Positions 30,801 to 41,599 of a stretch of 64,000 nt of DNA are shown here, in pieces; the stretch's first letter is position 1; each line of letters opens with the position of its first letter. Below the pieces are notes generated by a model. The model made no database searches. It was not told where the DNA came from and worked only from the letters and a program-made list of their open reading frames with translations. The DNA lies in contig WPIO01000004.1 of NCBI GenBank assembly GCA_009760855.2, positions 2,352,001 to 2,416,000 on the forward strand, read 5' to 3'. This stretch comes from Cristatella mucedo. Lineage: Eukaryota; Bryozoa; Phylactolaemata; Cristatellidae. Position numbers and translations under genes: made by a program.

Positions 30801-33800
30801 GGTGAGCCTTGTGGGTCAGCATAAGAACTTTGTTCTGTATCCATTGATCAACCGGTAGCCATCCTACCTCTTTTAGAAAAGGAGACATGGTTAAACCTAA
30901 ACCTCAGGGATTTGCTAACTAGCATTTTAGCAATATCCATTGCCCTTTAGTTTAAGGAAATGTGCCGACATCCTGGATCGAATCTCTGCAAGGCAGGAAT
31001 TCAGCTTATTAGTCGCTGCCACAGATTCCATATGTTTGAATGACAAATATAGATGAGTATCGTCGGCGTTAAAGTGATATCCTATTCTATTGGCCTGAAT
31101 CACTTTTCCCAGATGTTGAGTATAAATGGAGAACAGCAAATGACCTACGAAGGACCCTTAAGGGACTCCACAGGTGACTGGTCTGGTGTATGAGACCTGA
31201 CAAACCACACGATATGGATTGAATGCGATCTGACAAGTACGATTTAAACCATGCCAGTGCCGTGTCTGCTAGACCGATCGTTGTTCTCAATCGTTCAAGT
31301 AGGATATCGCGATCAATAGAAAACTGAACCTCAAAATGGACCCGTTCCTCCGCACATCTCATGTAGCGTCAGCATGGGAGTGAGGCTGTCCTATTTCAAA
31401 GCAGCCTTTCACTGGATGGCCTTACCAGCTCACACTCAAGTCTGAGTTCTTTCAGCTACTGTATGTGCCATTGCAAACATTTGGGCCTGCTTCGATAAGG
31501 ATACCACAACAAGCCACGCATCATTGACTTGGCTTAATTGACTCACTGCACACAGGTCTTCTGGCTTGTGAAGCAAGGCGATTATAGTTAGTACAAACAT
31601 TGGTAGCTAGCATGTCTGTCGTAAACTAGCTACTAGGCCACTACAGCTGACTATGAATGTGGCTGCAAGGCTAGTCTTCAAGTCCCAGAGGTTTGAGCAC
31701 GTGTCTCCTTTGCTAAAAGAGCTAGGATGGATGCCGGTTGAGCAACAAATACAGAGCAAAGTTCTTGCGCTGACCCACAAGGCCCGCCACGGCTTGGCTC
31801 CTTCGTACCTAGCTGAACTGCTGCATCAGTTTCAGCCTGTTCGCGCCCTCAGTTCCTGTGTGGACAATAAATTAGCTGTTCCATTCCTCCACTTAAAGAC
31901 CGTTGGCGACAGAAGCTTTAGCTCTGCAGGTCCTAGACTGTGGAACTCGCTTCCACAATTCTTACGAAACGACAACTACTCTCCTGCTGCCAACTATGGC
32001 GCATCTTTTTCAGCGGTCCTGAGCTGCTACTTCTATGCTACTCACTACCTCAACTGCTCTCATGACTCTGCTATGCTTCCCACTTTCTCTTTGTTGCATG
32101 AGACGAAGTCTGTTGGCTACCGAATGCGTACCGAAAGCCGCTTAGGCTGTGAGTGCGCTATACAAAACTTTCCTGCGTAACACCCACATGGTCTGTATGA
32201 CTTTGTGGAGTTACAGACGGAGATACGTTACATACAATCACTTTTCACCTACCTGCACTGGCTTGCCATCAAGCAGCATATCGATTTCAAGGCTCTGTCA
32301 CTTGTAGGTCCCTTCATTCTCTAGCTCCAACCTGCCTATCAGAAATACTCCCACACAAGGCGCAGAATCGTGCAACCCGTTGTTCTGAATCTAATCGTTT
32401 AGCTATATGTACCTCATACGAAGCTCAAAACCTTAGGAGACCGTTCCTTTAGTTCGTATCCTTCTAAAGCCTGCAATTTGATGCCCTCTGAAGTCACGAC
32501 ACGCCCCTTTTGACAGCATTTCTACGCAATGAGAAACTCACTAGTTCTCACAGCATTTGCTCTGTCCATCCTTGTAAATTGTCCTTGGTTTGCATATGCT
32601 ATTTAGTTAGCATGCTTTCTATACAGTATATTTCTAGTGCCTCAATAAATGAATAAGTACTAGCTGATTTAACAGCCTATTTTGTATAGCAACAGAAGAG
32701 CCTTGACGGCTATCACCACCACTTGCAGTGGCAATAAAGAATCGCCTGCCGCAGGATTCGAACCCACGACCTCGGAACCGAGGTCGTGAAAAGCAACCAC
32801 CTTACCTAGTGTGCCATCACGGCTCACCAAAAAATTAGAAAGAAAGTTTTTTAGTGCTCTTTTAAGTGCTATGTAACTTGTATCGTATTCTTGTTGTTAT
32901 TATTGAATATGTCTTACTATGTAATGCAAATGTTGTGCATATTTTGCAGATTTAGTTCATATGATTATGTGGTAACCACGAGGCATCATTTTGCCTTCCA
33001 ATAACGGCAGCATGTGCACTTTCTTGCACTGTCTTGTTCACTGCACTTGTCTTTCGGCTCATCCAGCATACGTTTGTCTAGCATCTATGCTTGACCCGAA
33101 GGGGTCCGGGTCATCATCGCTGCCTGACACTTCACTCGAAAACTGGGGGCTCTTATAATCTCTATTTTGTGGAGCTAAGACTGATGAAGGAGCTTATATT
33201 TGTAAGGGACAAAGCCCTGCCAAGTGACCTCTGTCCTGCTTCTCGTGATTGCAGCCGGGTTGTGTGATTGCCATTTGGGACCACGTGGTGAATGCATGCT
33301 TCGATTACCTGCTGTCAGCGAGTGGTTCCAGAGGGCAATCATCCTGGTTCATGCTGGTAGAGTCTTTCTATAAGGCTTTTCCCTCGCCTCTTTGCAGTTT
33401 GCCAAGGCCAGTGCATGTTTGCTACCCTCCCCCTCCATGGGCTGTCCGGATATGTCACTAGCAGATTGTCGTTGGACAGTGCTGCGCAGACTGCTGCCAG
33501 TGCTGCTTGGTGTGGGCATATCTGTTGTGTACTAGCAGCCTGCTATGCGAGCGTTCGCCTGTTGTAGTATGTTCAAAACAACAAGGAATCGGACAACGAC
33601 TGGTTCAGGCTTGAATCAAACAAGGAAGGCACGCGATGGTTCGGCAAGTGCTGGCATATCCAAGACCGGTTGAAGTACGAGTTTGAGATCGAGTTTGATG
33701 TAAGAATGTCACCCTTATTTTGAGGCGGTTATGCATGAACTGCTGAACATGCGATCGCTCCGTGCTGGTTTCTTGCTCTTTCTCTTTGCATGCTGACCCT

Positions 33801-34718
33801 GTGCATGTCACCCCTGACCATGCTATTCATTTTGTTTGTTTGTCAAGCATGATATTACTCACCATTCAATCGCATTTCCCTTTGCAGCAAATGTAAAGCG
33901 CCTAGAAAGAGATTGAGTTCTCTGAGGGCGCTTTATCAAGTGCACTGTTATTATTATTACTGCTCGGGGCACCGAAGAAGAAGGTGCAGTGCTTGGTTGG
34001 AGTCACTTATCGTCGTGGTCACACGACTGAGTGTTCTGCCGAATTTTGGCAGTATTTGATGTCACGTGCACGACTTAGTTGAAAGAAATTTCAACGTCAA
34101 CACGAGTGGCATAATGACGGCAGTGCTTGCCTGTGGCTGCACTTGTCAGGAGGTCCCTACATCAACCCGTGAAACTGCTACTTCCAAATCGCTTTTATTC
34201 AGCTTCGACATTTTTAGTGTGACTGCTGCACTCGGGAATCTGGCAGCAGCTTTCCCCCTCGCCCCTATGCACAGCACTGCAGCAGTCGAGACAGACCCGC
34301 GGACCTATCCGGCTGCCGACCAGGCATGCTCGGGTTGAATATCCAATTAGTGAGCTGCCTCCTTGCGATGGAGCTGGATTGGAGTGGCTGCCCCTTTTTG
34401 CCTGCACTCTGTCGGTAGGCCGAACTGTCGTAGTGCAAAAATGTACAGCTGTCTCTCTTTTCTCTATTATCCCTATTGCCCGGAGGATTGGTGTAAAGTT
34501 AATTAGTAACAACAGCACCAAGTTTCACTGTCTTAGTCATTGAATAGCATATGCATTGATTCAGGCTACTGACTCTATTTACCAGCTCTATTTATTTTTT
34601 ATTAGTTCTGTCTATGCAGCTGCACGAAGTTCATGCAGAGACTTTCCAGTGTCACAATGATTGCTTCTTCCTATTGCCAAGATAATTCGATAGACATTCA
34701 GCTTATTGTTTTATATGA

Positions 34719-34786
<68 letters not shown>

Positions 34787-34788
34787 GA

Positions 34789-34841
<53 letters not shown>

Positions 34842-35406
34842 GCACCCTAAGAGAACTCAATATCTATTCAGGCATTTTACGTGTATGATGGGGCTCGAGC
34901 CTACTACCATTGTCTTTTGTCTCAGCAACGTACCGTTTGTATGCATAGAGCGTTGGCAGATACATGAGAGGACTCGATAGCTTAAAACTAAATTTGTGTT
35001 TGTTCTGTAAGCAATTAGATCTGTATTTGGACACGGCTACTTCATCTTTTTGCTGCAGAGTTTTTGGCGAATATGCATGTGCTTGTACTTGATCAGTAAT
35101 GCCAATGTATTTCGTGACTGGTAGGTACCTGTCACATATCCAACAACTGCTCCAGAGATAGCAATACCCGAGCTTGATGGCAAGACCGCCAAGATGTATC
35201 GTGGCGGCCGGATCTGCCTGACAGACCATTTCAAGCCTCTGTGGGCTCGCAACGTTCCCAAGTTTGGCATTGCTCATGCAATGGCATTAGGGGTATGTGT
35301 TCGTGGCTCTAATCTACACCTCTTGTGCTTTGTGCTCCAAACTAACCTACCGAATTAGCAGACTATCGTGTGTGCAGGCATTAGGACTGTATCCCCTTAT
35401 CAAGTG

Positions 35407-35445
<39 letters not shown>

Positions 35446-36750
35446 CCTAAGCAGTCATTTTAGCTCATGCTTGTCGATTAAGGTAAAACAACGAATTTCT
35501 GATTAAAGTACCGCCGAGCTGGTTTGGTCTAGGTCTAGCGGTTAAGGTGCTCGCCCCGACCAAGGTCTGACTGAGGTCGTGGGCTCGAGCCCCGAGGCAT
35601 ATGTGAAACGCCTGAATAGAGATTAAGTTCTCTTGGGGCGCTATATAAATGAATTATATATATATTATATATATATACCTTGTTTATATAGCAGCAGAAG
35701 GGTCTTTGCGAATTTCGCCCGGCTTGCTCAGCCGGCAATAAAGAATTTCTTCTTGCAGGAATCAGCATTCGACCTGGGGGGGAGGTGAAGTGCAACCACG
35801 TAACCACTAGGCAAGCAAAAATTCGCGTGTTTGTCTATGGGTGGTATACCGTCGTTTGCCGAAGGACGAGAAACTAGGCGTTGTTTAGTAGACGAGCATA
35901 TGTCAAATCGCTGTTCAACGCCTTCTTACGCATACCACAGATTGCATGCTGTCGGATTGCTTGGAGCACATATTAAGTTTTAGTGTACAGGTTTTTCGCT
36001 TGAGCCCCTCGGGACAAAGTCCTTCCTGTGAATCGATCCCTCGCCGAACTTTGGACCTTTGTTATGTAGAACTCGTATAGGTTACATCAGATGTTATGTC
36101 GTAGGTCTATGGTCGTCAAGCTATGAAGATCTTAGAGGATGGCTGTGGTTGCTTGTGTGCACCTTGTCATGTGTTTGTGTCGCCGACGTTATTACGTTTG
36201 TGATTCTTAATTTAAAGTAAGGCGTGGCAAGATGGTATGCCGATGCTAGACTGCATTTATTTGATCTCATGGGCTGTAATCAGTAGCGATTAATAAAATG
36301 TCAGCTTATTGCTATGTTTCTGGTGTTTGCTGAGCCCATTTCGTGATATCTTGCATTTCCTGTAATTTTGGCTACCATTTAGGCAATTGTCTAATGTCGG
36401 CCATGAATATCCCATTTGCTAGTGAGTGCTACAATGTTTTTGATTTATTGTTCCCTGCATTTATATTATATAATAATAATGATAAATAATAATGTATTTG
36501 TCTAGTGCCCTCAGAGAGCTGAATCGCTTTCTAGGTACTTTGCAGATGCTGTTTAGAAAGCACTACCAAATGATTGATGGTAACATTATCTACAATAGCT
36601 GTGTACTCATTTTCGTTATGTACATATTTTTAAAACTAAATAATAATTGGTGATGCCTTTTTGTAGCTTGGGCCATGGTTGGCAGTCGAGATTCCGGATC
36701 TCATTCAAAAAGGAGTAGTCTCATATAAGGAGAAGGCCGATGAGAAGTGA
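27249..36750 (+). CDS. UFC1: UFM1-conjugating enzyme 1 (E2), complete, 4 exons
   Basis: Exons are 27249-27371, 33568-33699, 35125-35292 and 36667-36750. All three introns are GT-AG and phase 0. The product is 168 residues; human UFC1 is 167. It opens [20 protein letters not shown], has [20 protein letters not shown], then the E2 core [20 protein letters not shown] and [20 protein letters not shown]. It ends with [18 protein letters not shown]. The catalytic cysteine is Cys116 and the TAK motif that replaces HPN in this E2 is at 106-108, both at the human positions. Known role: accepts UFM1 from UBA5 and works with the UFL1 ligase, notably in ufmylation of ribosomes at the ER. The frame is open upstream to 26910, but homology begins at this ATG, which has a good context (aacATGG). 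All key residues are present and introns are clean, so I infer a functional gene. Confidence 0.98.
27813..27881. repeat. (GT)n microsatellite in UFC1 intron 1
   Basis: About 34 uninterrupted GT units. Confidence 0.97.
28900..30345 (+). mobile_element. L2-A LINE, heavily decayed (endonuclease end to RT)
   Basis: Around 29080-29290 it reads [17 protein letters not shown], then QIFS and [12 protein letters not shown] across frames, matching the end of the L2 endonuclease. 29680-30130 holds [18 protein letters not shown] and [11 protein letters not shown]-like RT debris. A CTGT microsatellite is at 30267-30325. UFC1 intron 1. Confidence 0.75.
30267..30325. repeat. (CTGT)n microsatellite
   Basis: Runs of ctgtctgtctgtct with tctatctg interruptions. 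Confidence 0.9.
30430..31375 (-). mobile_element. L2-B LINE, RT fragment to tail
   Basis: Minus strand, in order: [20 protein letters not shown], a [11 protein letters not shown]-like box around 31050 ([11 protein letters not shown]), [35 protein letters not shown], and the VGYRMRT tail. Frameshifted. Confidence 0.88.
31376..31640 (+). mobile_element. L2-A LINE fragment, left part (interrupted by L2-B)
   Basis: Corresponds to the SDLSLD...FQL..I..I.ACxDKDTT...RLQLVQ region of L2-A in decayed form. It continues at 32240 after an L2-B insertion. Confidence 0.7.
31641..32240 (+). mobile_element. L2-B LINE 3' end, nested in L2-A, 175-codon open frame
   Basis: 31653-32180 is a continuous frame: [60 protein letters not shown], ending in [12 protein letters not shown]. 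The untranslated end ggagatacgttacatac follows. It is the cleanest L2-B C-terminus in the window and useful as a reference for the family. Confidence 0.9.
32241..32640 (+). mobile_element. L2-A LINE fragment, right part
   Basis: ctgcactggcttgccatcaa and decayed [14 protein letters not shown]-type sequence, resuming the element left at 31640. Confidence 0.7.
32660..32825 (-). mobile_element. SINE-1, near full length
   Basis: Minus strand: gagccgtgatggcacactag head, perfect 10 bp hairpin cgacctcgg/ccgaggtcg of the anticodon-arm position, B-box ggttcgaatcc (complement of 32754-32764), gcaataaag body. Antisense in UFC1 intron 1. Confidence 0.9.
33568..33699 (+). CDS. UFC1: UFC1 exon 2
   Basis: 44 codons, [18 protein letters not shown] through YEFEIEFD. 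Acceptor gttgtag, donor gtaaga. Confidence 0.98.
33787..33965 (+). mobile_element. L2-A tail only
   Basis: ttgcatgctgaccctgtgca, core aaagcgcctagaaagagatt, ends ttattattattac. Lies 87 bp after UFC1 exon 2. Confidence 0.9.
34720..34838. repeat. (TA)n microsatellite
   Basis: Long TA run with atgatatg interruptions at 34786 and near 34715. Confidence 0.95.
34838..34910 (-). mobile_element. SINE-2, 3' part
   Basis: agcaccctaagagaactcaa, then ggggctcgagcctactacc: L2-like tail then B-box region on the minus strand. Confidence 0.65.
35125..35292 (+). CDS. UFC1: UFC1 exon 3 (active site)
   Basis: 56 codons, [12 protein letters not shown] through GIAHAMALG. Acceptor actggtag, donor gtatgt. Contains Cys116 in [11 protein letters not shown] and TAK at 106-108. 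Confidence 0.98.
35407..35444. repeat. (ATT)n microsatellite
   Basis: About 12 ATT units, preceded by tatcaagtgc, so it is probably the end of a lost L2-A tail. Confidence 0.9.
35513..35655 (+). mobile_element. SINE-2, most complete copy
   Basis: gccgagctggtttggtctag, A-box-like tagcggttaaggtgctcg, B-box-like gtgggctcgagccccgagg. The tail cgcctgaatagagattaag, ttctcttggggcgctatat then runs into a TA-rich end. Head is tRNA-like; tail mirrors the L2-A 3' end. Confidence 0.85.
35675..35815 (-). mobile_element. SINE-1, decayed
   Basis: accttgtttatatagcagcag, ggcaataaagaatttcttc, weak B-box. Confidence 0.6.
36475..36595 (-). mobile_element. L2-A tail only
   Basis: aataatgtatttgtctagtg, then cagagagctgaatcgctttc and aggtactttgcagatgctg. 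Ends about 70 bp before UFC1 exon 4. Confidence 0.8.
36667..36750 (+). CDS. UFC1: UFC1 exon 4 (terminal)
   Basis: 27 codons, [16 protein letters not shown] through KEKADEK, stop TGA at 36748-36750. Acceptor tttttgtag. Confidence 0.97.
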   Translation, partial: LGPWLAVEIPDLIQKGVVSYKEKADEK

Positions 36751-37103
36751 CGTCGCGAGGAAAACCAAGTCGCTGATGGGGGTTAATGTCGCTGAGATTG
36801 ACGAATCGATCGATAAATCCGTATGAAGAAAAGGCAACCGTCATTCTTTGCCCTGTCAAGCGACTGTGTCCCGTGGATGGCTATTTCGGTACCAACAGAC
36901 GGCCTTAAGGTGCCGTTTCCTGGCATACTATTAGGATGGCTGCTGTTAAGCTTTTAGCCTACCTGGTCTCACTAGGTTCTTAGCTCTTCGGCAGGCTTTT
37001 CGATGCGGTATTCATGCCGGCAGTCATTTCGATGAACGTTATCGCTGCTGCCTTTAATTTATTTGGATGTTACGACGGTTTTACGGCAGCCTCGCAGATT
37101 TGA

Positions 37104-37109
37104 AATAAA
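37104..37109 (+). terminator. UFC1 poly(A) signal AATAAA
   Basis: AATAAA in tgaaataaacatc about 354 bp after the UFC1 stop. It is the first canonical hexamer I see downstream of the stop. Gives a 3' UTR of roughly 370-380 nt. Confidence 0.7.
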
Positions 37110-37830
37110 CATCATTTGGAGATGAGAGTGATGCTGCTATAATGCCTTAGCCGATTATGTAAGCTTGAAATTATTGTTGAAGTGTACCAATCTGTAGCTT
37201 TCGTCCTTGCTTTTCTTCTGGATTAGAGCTTTCGGTTGTATTTGCCACTAAACAGAAATACGTCTGCAGCTGAAAGACTCACGAATAGCAGGGGTATTTG
37301 GAGAGTGTAATGCTGTGAATAAGTGCAAGGATTGTTTGCAGTACTACCCACACTCTGGAGTATGCCGTCACAAGACCAAGGCTGATATCCCAAGTATGCA
37401 TGTACTGCTGTACGTGAATGCATTTAATTATAATAGCAAAATGGATGTGCATGTTATGACCCGCCAACTGACCTGCTTCCTTTCCTGCAGGTGAAAAGTG
37501 CTTAGGATGAGAGTTCGTTCTCATACAGCGTCCGAAAGCATAAGCACAAAAAAGGGCGACACCGTTGCAGATGCAGCTGCTGCTCCTGCTTCTACTTACC
37601 GTGAAAGTAGCCACGTCGTGGCCGCACAACATTGGTGAAGCTGTTGATGCACAACATCGGTGAAGCTGAGTGACGTGTTTTCGGGTTAAGGCATCCTACG
37701 ATGCAGTCTAACCTAGTGACATTGACTTGCAGCGAGGGGTTAACTGTCCCATTTCAAGCCGTAGGCAGCCGGACACTTGGCACTAGAAGAAGCATGAAAT
37801 CATCAGCCTATTCCCGCGACACGTCTTAGC

Positions 37831-37831
37831 A

Positions 37832-37866
<35 letters not shown>
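37831..37866. repeat. (GA)n microsatellite
   Basis: About 17 GA units. Confidence 0.9.
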
Positions 37867-37867
<1 letters not shown>

Positions 37868-38537
37868 TAGCTAACCCCGCAAATAACCGTAGCTGTCTTT
37901 TGTCTGCTATATAATGCTCTAAGCCTACCTCATCAGTAAAACCTCGTCCAGCAGTCAGGTTATACTTATCAGCAGCCAAAACTGTAGCAAACACCCTTCT
38001 ATCCTGTTGGACTCTCATCAAGAACGCAGGAGCGAAGGCAAGCAACGAAACGATGAGCTGTGCCTGCGATTAACAAGCTAAACCTCACCTCCAGTAGCTG
38101 ACCGTTTTTGAGCACTTTCAATGGGTTTTTATTTGAAAATGATCGTCGTTTCCTGATGCCTTCATGTTGTTTGCCTGGCGCGGGCTTATGTAGCACTCAT
38201 TGATATTCATGAGCGGTCAGTGAGAGGGCATGGGTTAAGAATGCGAGCGCATACAGGCGTACTTGGAGATGAGCTCGGAATCTACCGGGATCTGATGCGA
38301 CGTTCATTTGTGAGAAGGAAAGGGGAGTAGATAGTAGATAAAGCATCCTATTGGCCTTCTGGCACTCACCGCTGTGCCCAGTCGCATTGCTAGCGAGGTA
38401 GCGGAGAGAAAACGATTACTTGCAGTTATTTTTTAAATTGAGCTAGTGCCTAATTAGAGCCAAATTAAATGTGTGGTTTCACAAATTATTTGGATTAGAA
38501 TACTCATTGCTTGCATTCGTGTATTTGCTGGCAATTT

Positions 38538-38658
<121 letters not shown>

Positions 38659-39366
38659 ATAGTCAATAAAATATTTCTAACAAATTACTCGGCAAGTTCG
38701 TCGCAATAGCTTAGGTGGGTGAGGTCTTGGCTACCCGCATTGGAGAGGACAGCTCATCTTCAAAATCTTAAATAAGCTTACGTGCAGAGCTTTTGGCACT
38801 ATATACCACTACGTCACGCTGCCAAACTGCAATTACCTAAGTCAGTGTGTTAGCCGTGCGAGATAATTTAGTAAAGCTTCTCAAATTGACAATTTTGCAC
38901 CGGCAAGGCACGTACATTATGCTCAAGTCTTTCAGTATTCCGTCAACGTATCCCGTATATCCGGAAACATGAGCTAATGTTTTGCTCAAAATTGACAGTC
39001 GACGAATGTTGTCGTTCCGAGACAGCGCCGACGAGAAAATGGCCGATTACGAAATGTGAAATATTCCGGAAGCAGCTGCTGCAAAAACCGCGAATGATGG
39101 TTTAACGAGCTTTGCATGACTACATTCTGAATATCGATTCGTGTCTTTGGCTCTGAATTTCCGCATCCGGTTCCCAAAGCTCCCAAGCTCTGCCGATCTA
39201 GTTCCGTTCATCCGCCACCTGGCAGGTCAATGTACACCGTAAACGTTTACCCAACCTTTTGGCAATAAATTATTCTGGCACAATCATAAACATAATTAGT
39301 ATTAATTATTAATATATTATAATAATGAAAATAACAATATAGATTATTGCGGCATAGTTTACCGAA

Positions 39367-39456
39367 ACGCATCCCTTTGCAGCAAATGTAAAGCGCCTAG
39401 AAAGAGATTGAGTTCTCTGAGGGCGCTTTATCAAGTGCATTATTATTATTATTATG
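39367..39456 (+). mobile_element. L2-A tail only
   Basis: atccctttgcagcaaatgta, intact core, tatcaagtgcattattatta. Confidence 0.88.
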
Positions 39457-39699
39457 CCGCCGCCGCCACATCCAGATGCCCGCCGCTGAGCAGAGCTCCT
39501 TCAGAAATACGCCGAAGCCGCTGAGCCCCTGATCCCACATTTACACCGGTCTGAATACTGGAAGCAAGCCGTACACGGAGTCGCGAATCCTGCGCGAGCT
39601 CGCTCAACGGTCCGGGTTCAGTTGTCGAGTTGAGTAAATGTTGCCAATGGAGCAGCCTCATGTGTGCAGCGGGCCAAAGAGCCGTCGAGGGTAACAATC

Positions 39700-39802
39700 T
39701 CGCTCGCTTGCAGTGGGCAATACCGAGTCGCCCACTGTATGCACGACTCGAACCCGCGACCTTTGCTCGGTAAGTTCAAGCACCTTTAATGATGCCCACC
39801 TC
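39700..39802 (-). mobile_element. SINE-1 head, decayed
   Basis: gactcgaacccgcgaccttt (B-box complement) and ggtaagttcaagcacctt. Confidence 0.5.
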
Positions 39803-39839
39803 TAATGGCACTATTAGCCAACGACTTTAAAGACATATA

Positions 39840-40080
39840 CATTGTCAGACAACTGAGAGGTCAACGTGCAAATCCAAGGATTAATTATCGACTGTGGAAT
39901 TGTTATTGTCCCGCAAATAACTGCGAAACAGCTGCAATTTCCACAATAAACGTCAGGACACTGCGGTTTTGATTCCAAATTGTACGTACGAGTTGTGTTT
40001 TGGGCTTGCGCACCGAATTTCACGAAATTGCGCTTTCGCGTTCTCGTGCTATGACCTCAAATGGCATGGGTCAGCCAGCC
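39840..40080 (-). repeat. 175-bp-family repeat, left arm of an inverted pair
   Basis: gcaatttccacaataaacgt and gcggttttgattccaaattg are the reverse complement of 40870-40915. The match extends through ctcgtgctatgacctcaaat against 40790-40815. Confidence 0.8.
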
Positions 40081-40396
40081 TTTTTACAGATTCGAATGGC
40101 AATGCAGCTGCCATTTTCGAAATCAAAATGCAAAATCAAAAAATCATGATGAAAATTCAATGAAAACCAAGATGCGAAATCAAAATCCAAGTTGCACGAC
40201 GCCTATCAGTGTGGAAATTGCAGGTTAATCGCAGTTCAAAATTGCGCGGCGGCCCGGGCCATTGCAATAAAACGCGGATGCGCATTTACACGAAAATTAA
40301 GAGTAAATCCGTACCGCCATTTTCTATAATGTGGAATTAAAACCTCAGCTGCGTCCTTGCCTATTGTGGCAATGGCTGCTGCGTTGCTGTTCAAAA

Positions 40397-40397
<1 letters not shown>

Positions 40398-40430
<33 letters not shown>

Positions 40431-40452
40431 CGCGCGCGTGTGTGTGTGTGTA
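40398..40452. repeat. (GT)n(GC)n(GT)n microsatellite
   Basis: TG run, then gcgcgcgcgcgcgcgc, then TG run: alternating purine-pyrimidine throughout, a candidate Z-DNA former. Confidence 0.95.
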
Positions 40453-40454
40453 AG

Positions 40455-40774
40455 TGTGTATCTCCGTCTGTAACTCCACAAAGTCATCAAGACTATGTGG
40501 GTGTTACGCAGGAGAGTTTTGTATAGCGCACTCACAGCCTAAGCGGCTGTCGGTATGCATTCGATAGCCAATAGACATCGTCTCACGCAACAAAGAGAAA
40601 GTGGGAAGCATAGCCGAGTCAGGAGAGCAGTTGAGCTAGTGAGTAGCATGGAAGTAGCAGCTCAGGACCACTGAAAAGGATGAGTCATAGTCAGCAGCAG
40701 GAGAGTAGTTGTATTGCGTAAGAATTGTGGAAGCAAGTTCCACAGTCTAGGACCTGCAGAGCTAAATAGGCTGT
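40455..40774 (-). mobile_element. L2-B LINE 3' end
   Basis: gtgtatctccgtctgtaact through caagttccacagtctagg: the reverse complement of the [13 protein letters not shown] to tail segment. Confidence 0.88.
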
Positions 40775-40970
40775 CTTATCCGGGCCATTTGAGGCCATAG
40801 CACGAGAACGTGCAAGCGCAATTGCATGAAATTTGGTGGGTAAACCCGTAACACGTAATTTTGTGTAAGCGGAATCAAAACTGCAGTGTTCTGACTATTA
40901 TTGTGGAAATTGCAGCTGTATCGCAGCGTACCGCAGTTATTCGCGAGATCCAAATTTTGGCTCTCGAAAC
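40775..40970 (+). repeat. 175-bp-family repeat, right arm of an inverted pair
   Basis: ccatttgaggccatagcacg, tgaaatttggtgggtaaacc, attgtggaaattgcagctgt. Inverted match of 39840-40080. It also shares the tgaaattt-gtgggta block with the array at 41.6-43.0 kb. Confidence 0.8.
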
Positions 40971-41599
40971 ATCAACAACCTACCTCAGAACAGTCCTAGT
41001 TGGGGATTGCCTTCAAGGAGTCGCGCATAGCCTGAGCGTCTAGTTACACAAGAGGCTAACATTATTAGGCTACATTAACTCTTTCTAGATAGCTACACCA
41101 TTTCGAAGTATATTTAAAAGCTGGCACAGCTATAATGGGATGAGTGTTAAACTATTTATGTATTTTCTCTAATGAAATACTCTAATTATGAATATCTACT
41201 AAAACCAGCATTCCATCAAATTATTTTTTGCACGCTTTTGTCATTGCGCGCTTTTATCAGCTCGGCGCGCTTTTGTCCTGCCGCTTTTGTCGGGTTACCG
41301 GCGGGGCGAATCGTGCTGGACGGCGCCACCGCCGCGAACTCGCTGGCTCCGCCCACCCTCAGGCCGGACCGACCAGAGGATGCCGCGGCCGGGCGATCGG
41401 CGCTGCGACGAGTTGGCCTTGCTCTAGGCCTAGTACTGCGCTCCGAGTGCCGCTGCGTGTAGGACGACGTAGAGAACGTTGGCGCATGGTTACATCAGCC
41501 AGACTATTATGACTGCCGAGATATTATCAACGGCTCCGGTATTGTAGCGACCGTTAGCCGAGTTCGCAATATTCTACGACAAAGCGTCGCCATGAAAGC

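Noticed and set aside
32660-32825. tRNA gene
   Set aside because: A- and B-box-like motifs and an arm-like hairpin are present, but no cloverleaf acceptor stem closes and the unit recurs as a SINE.
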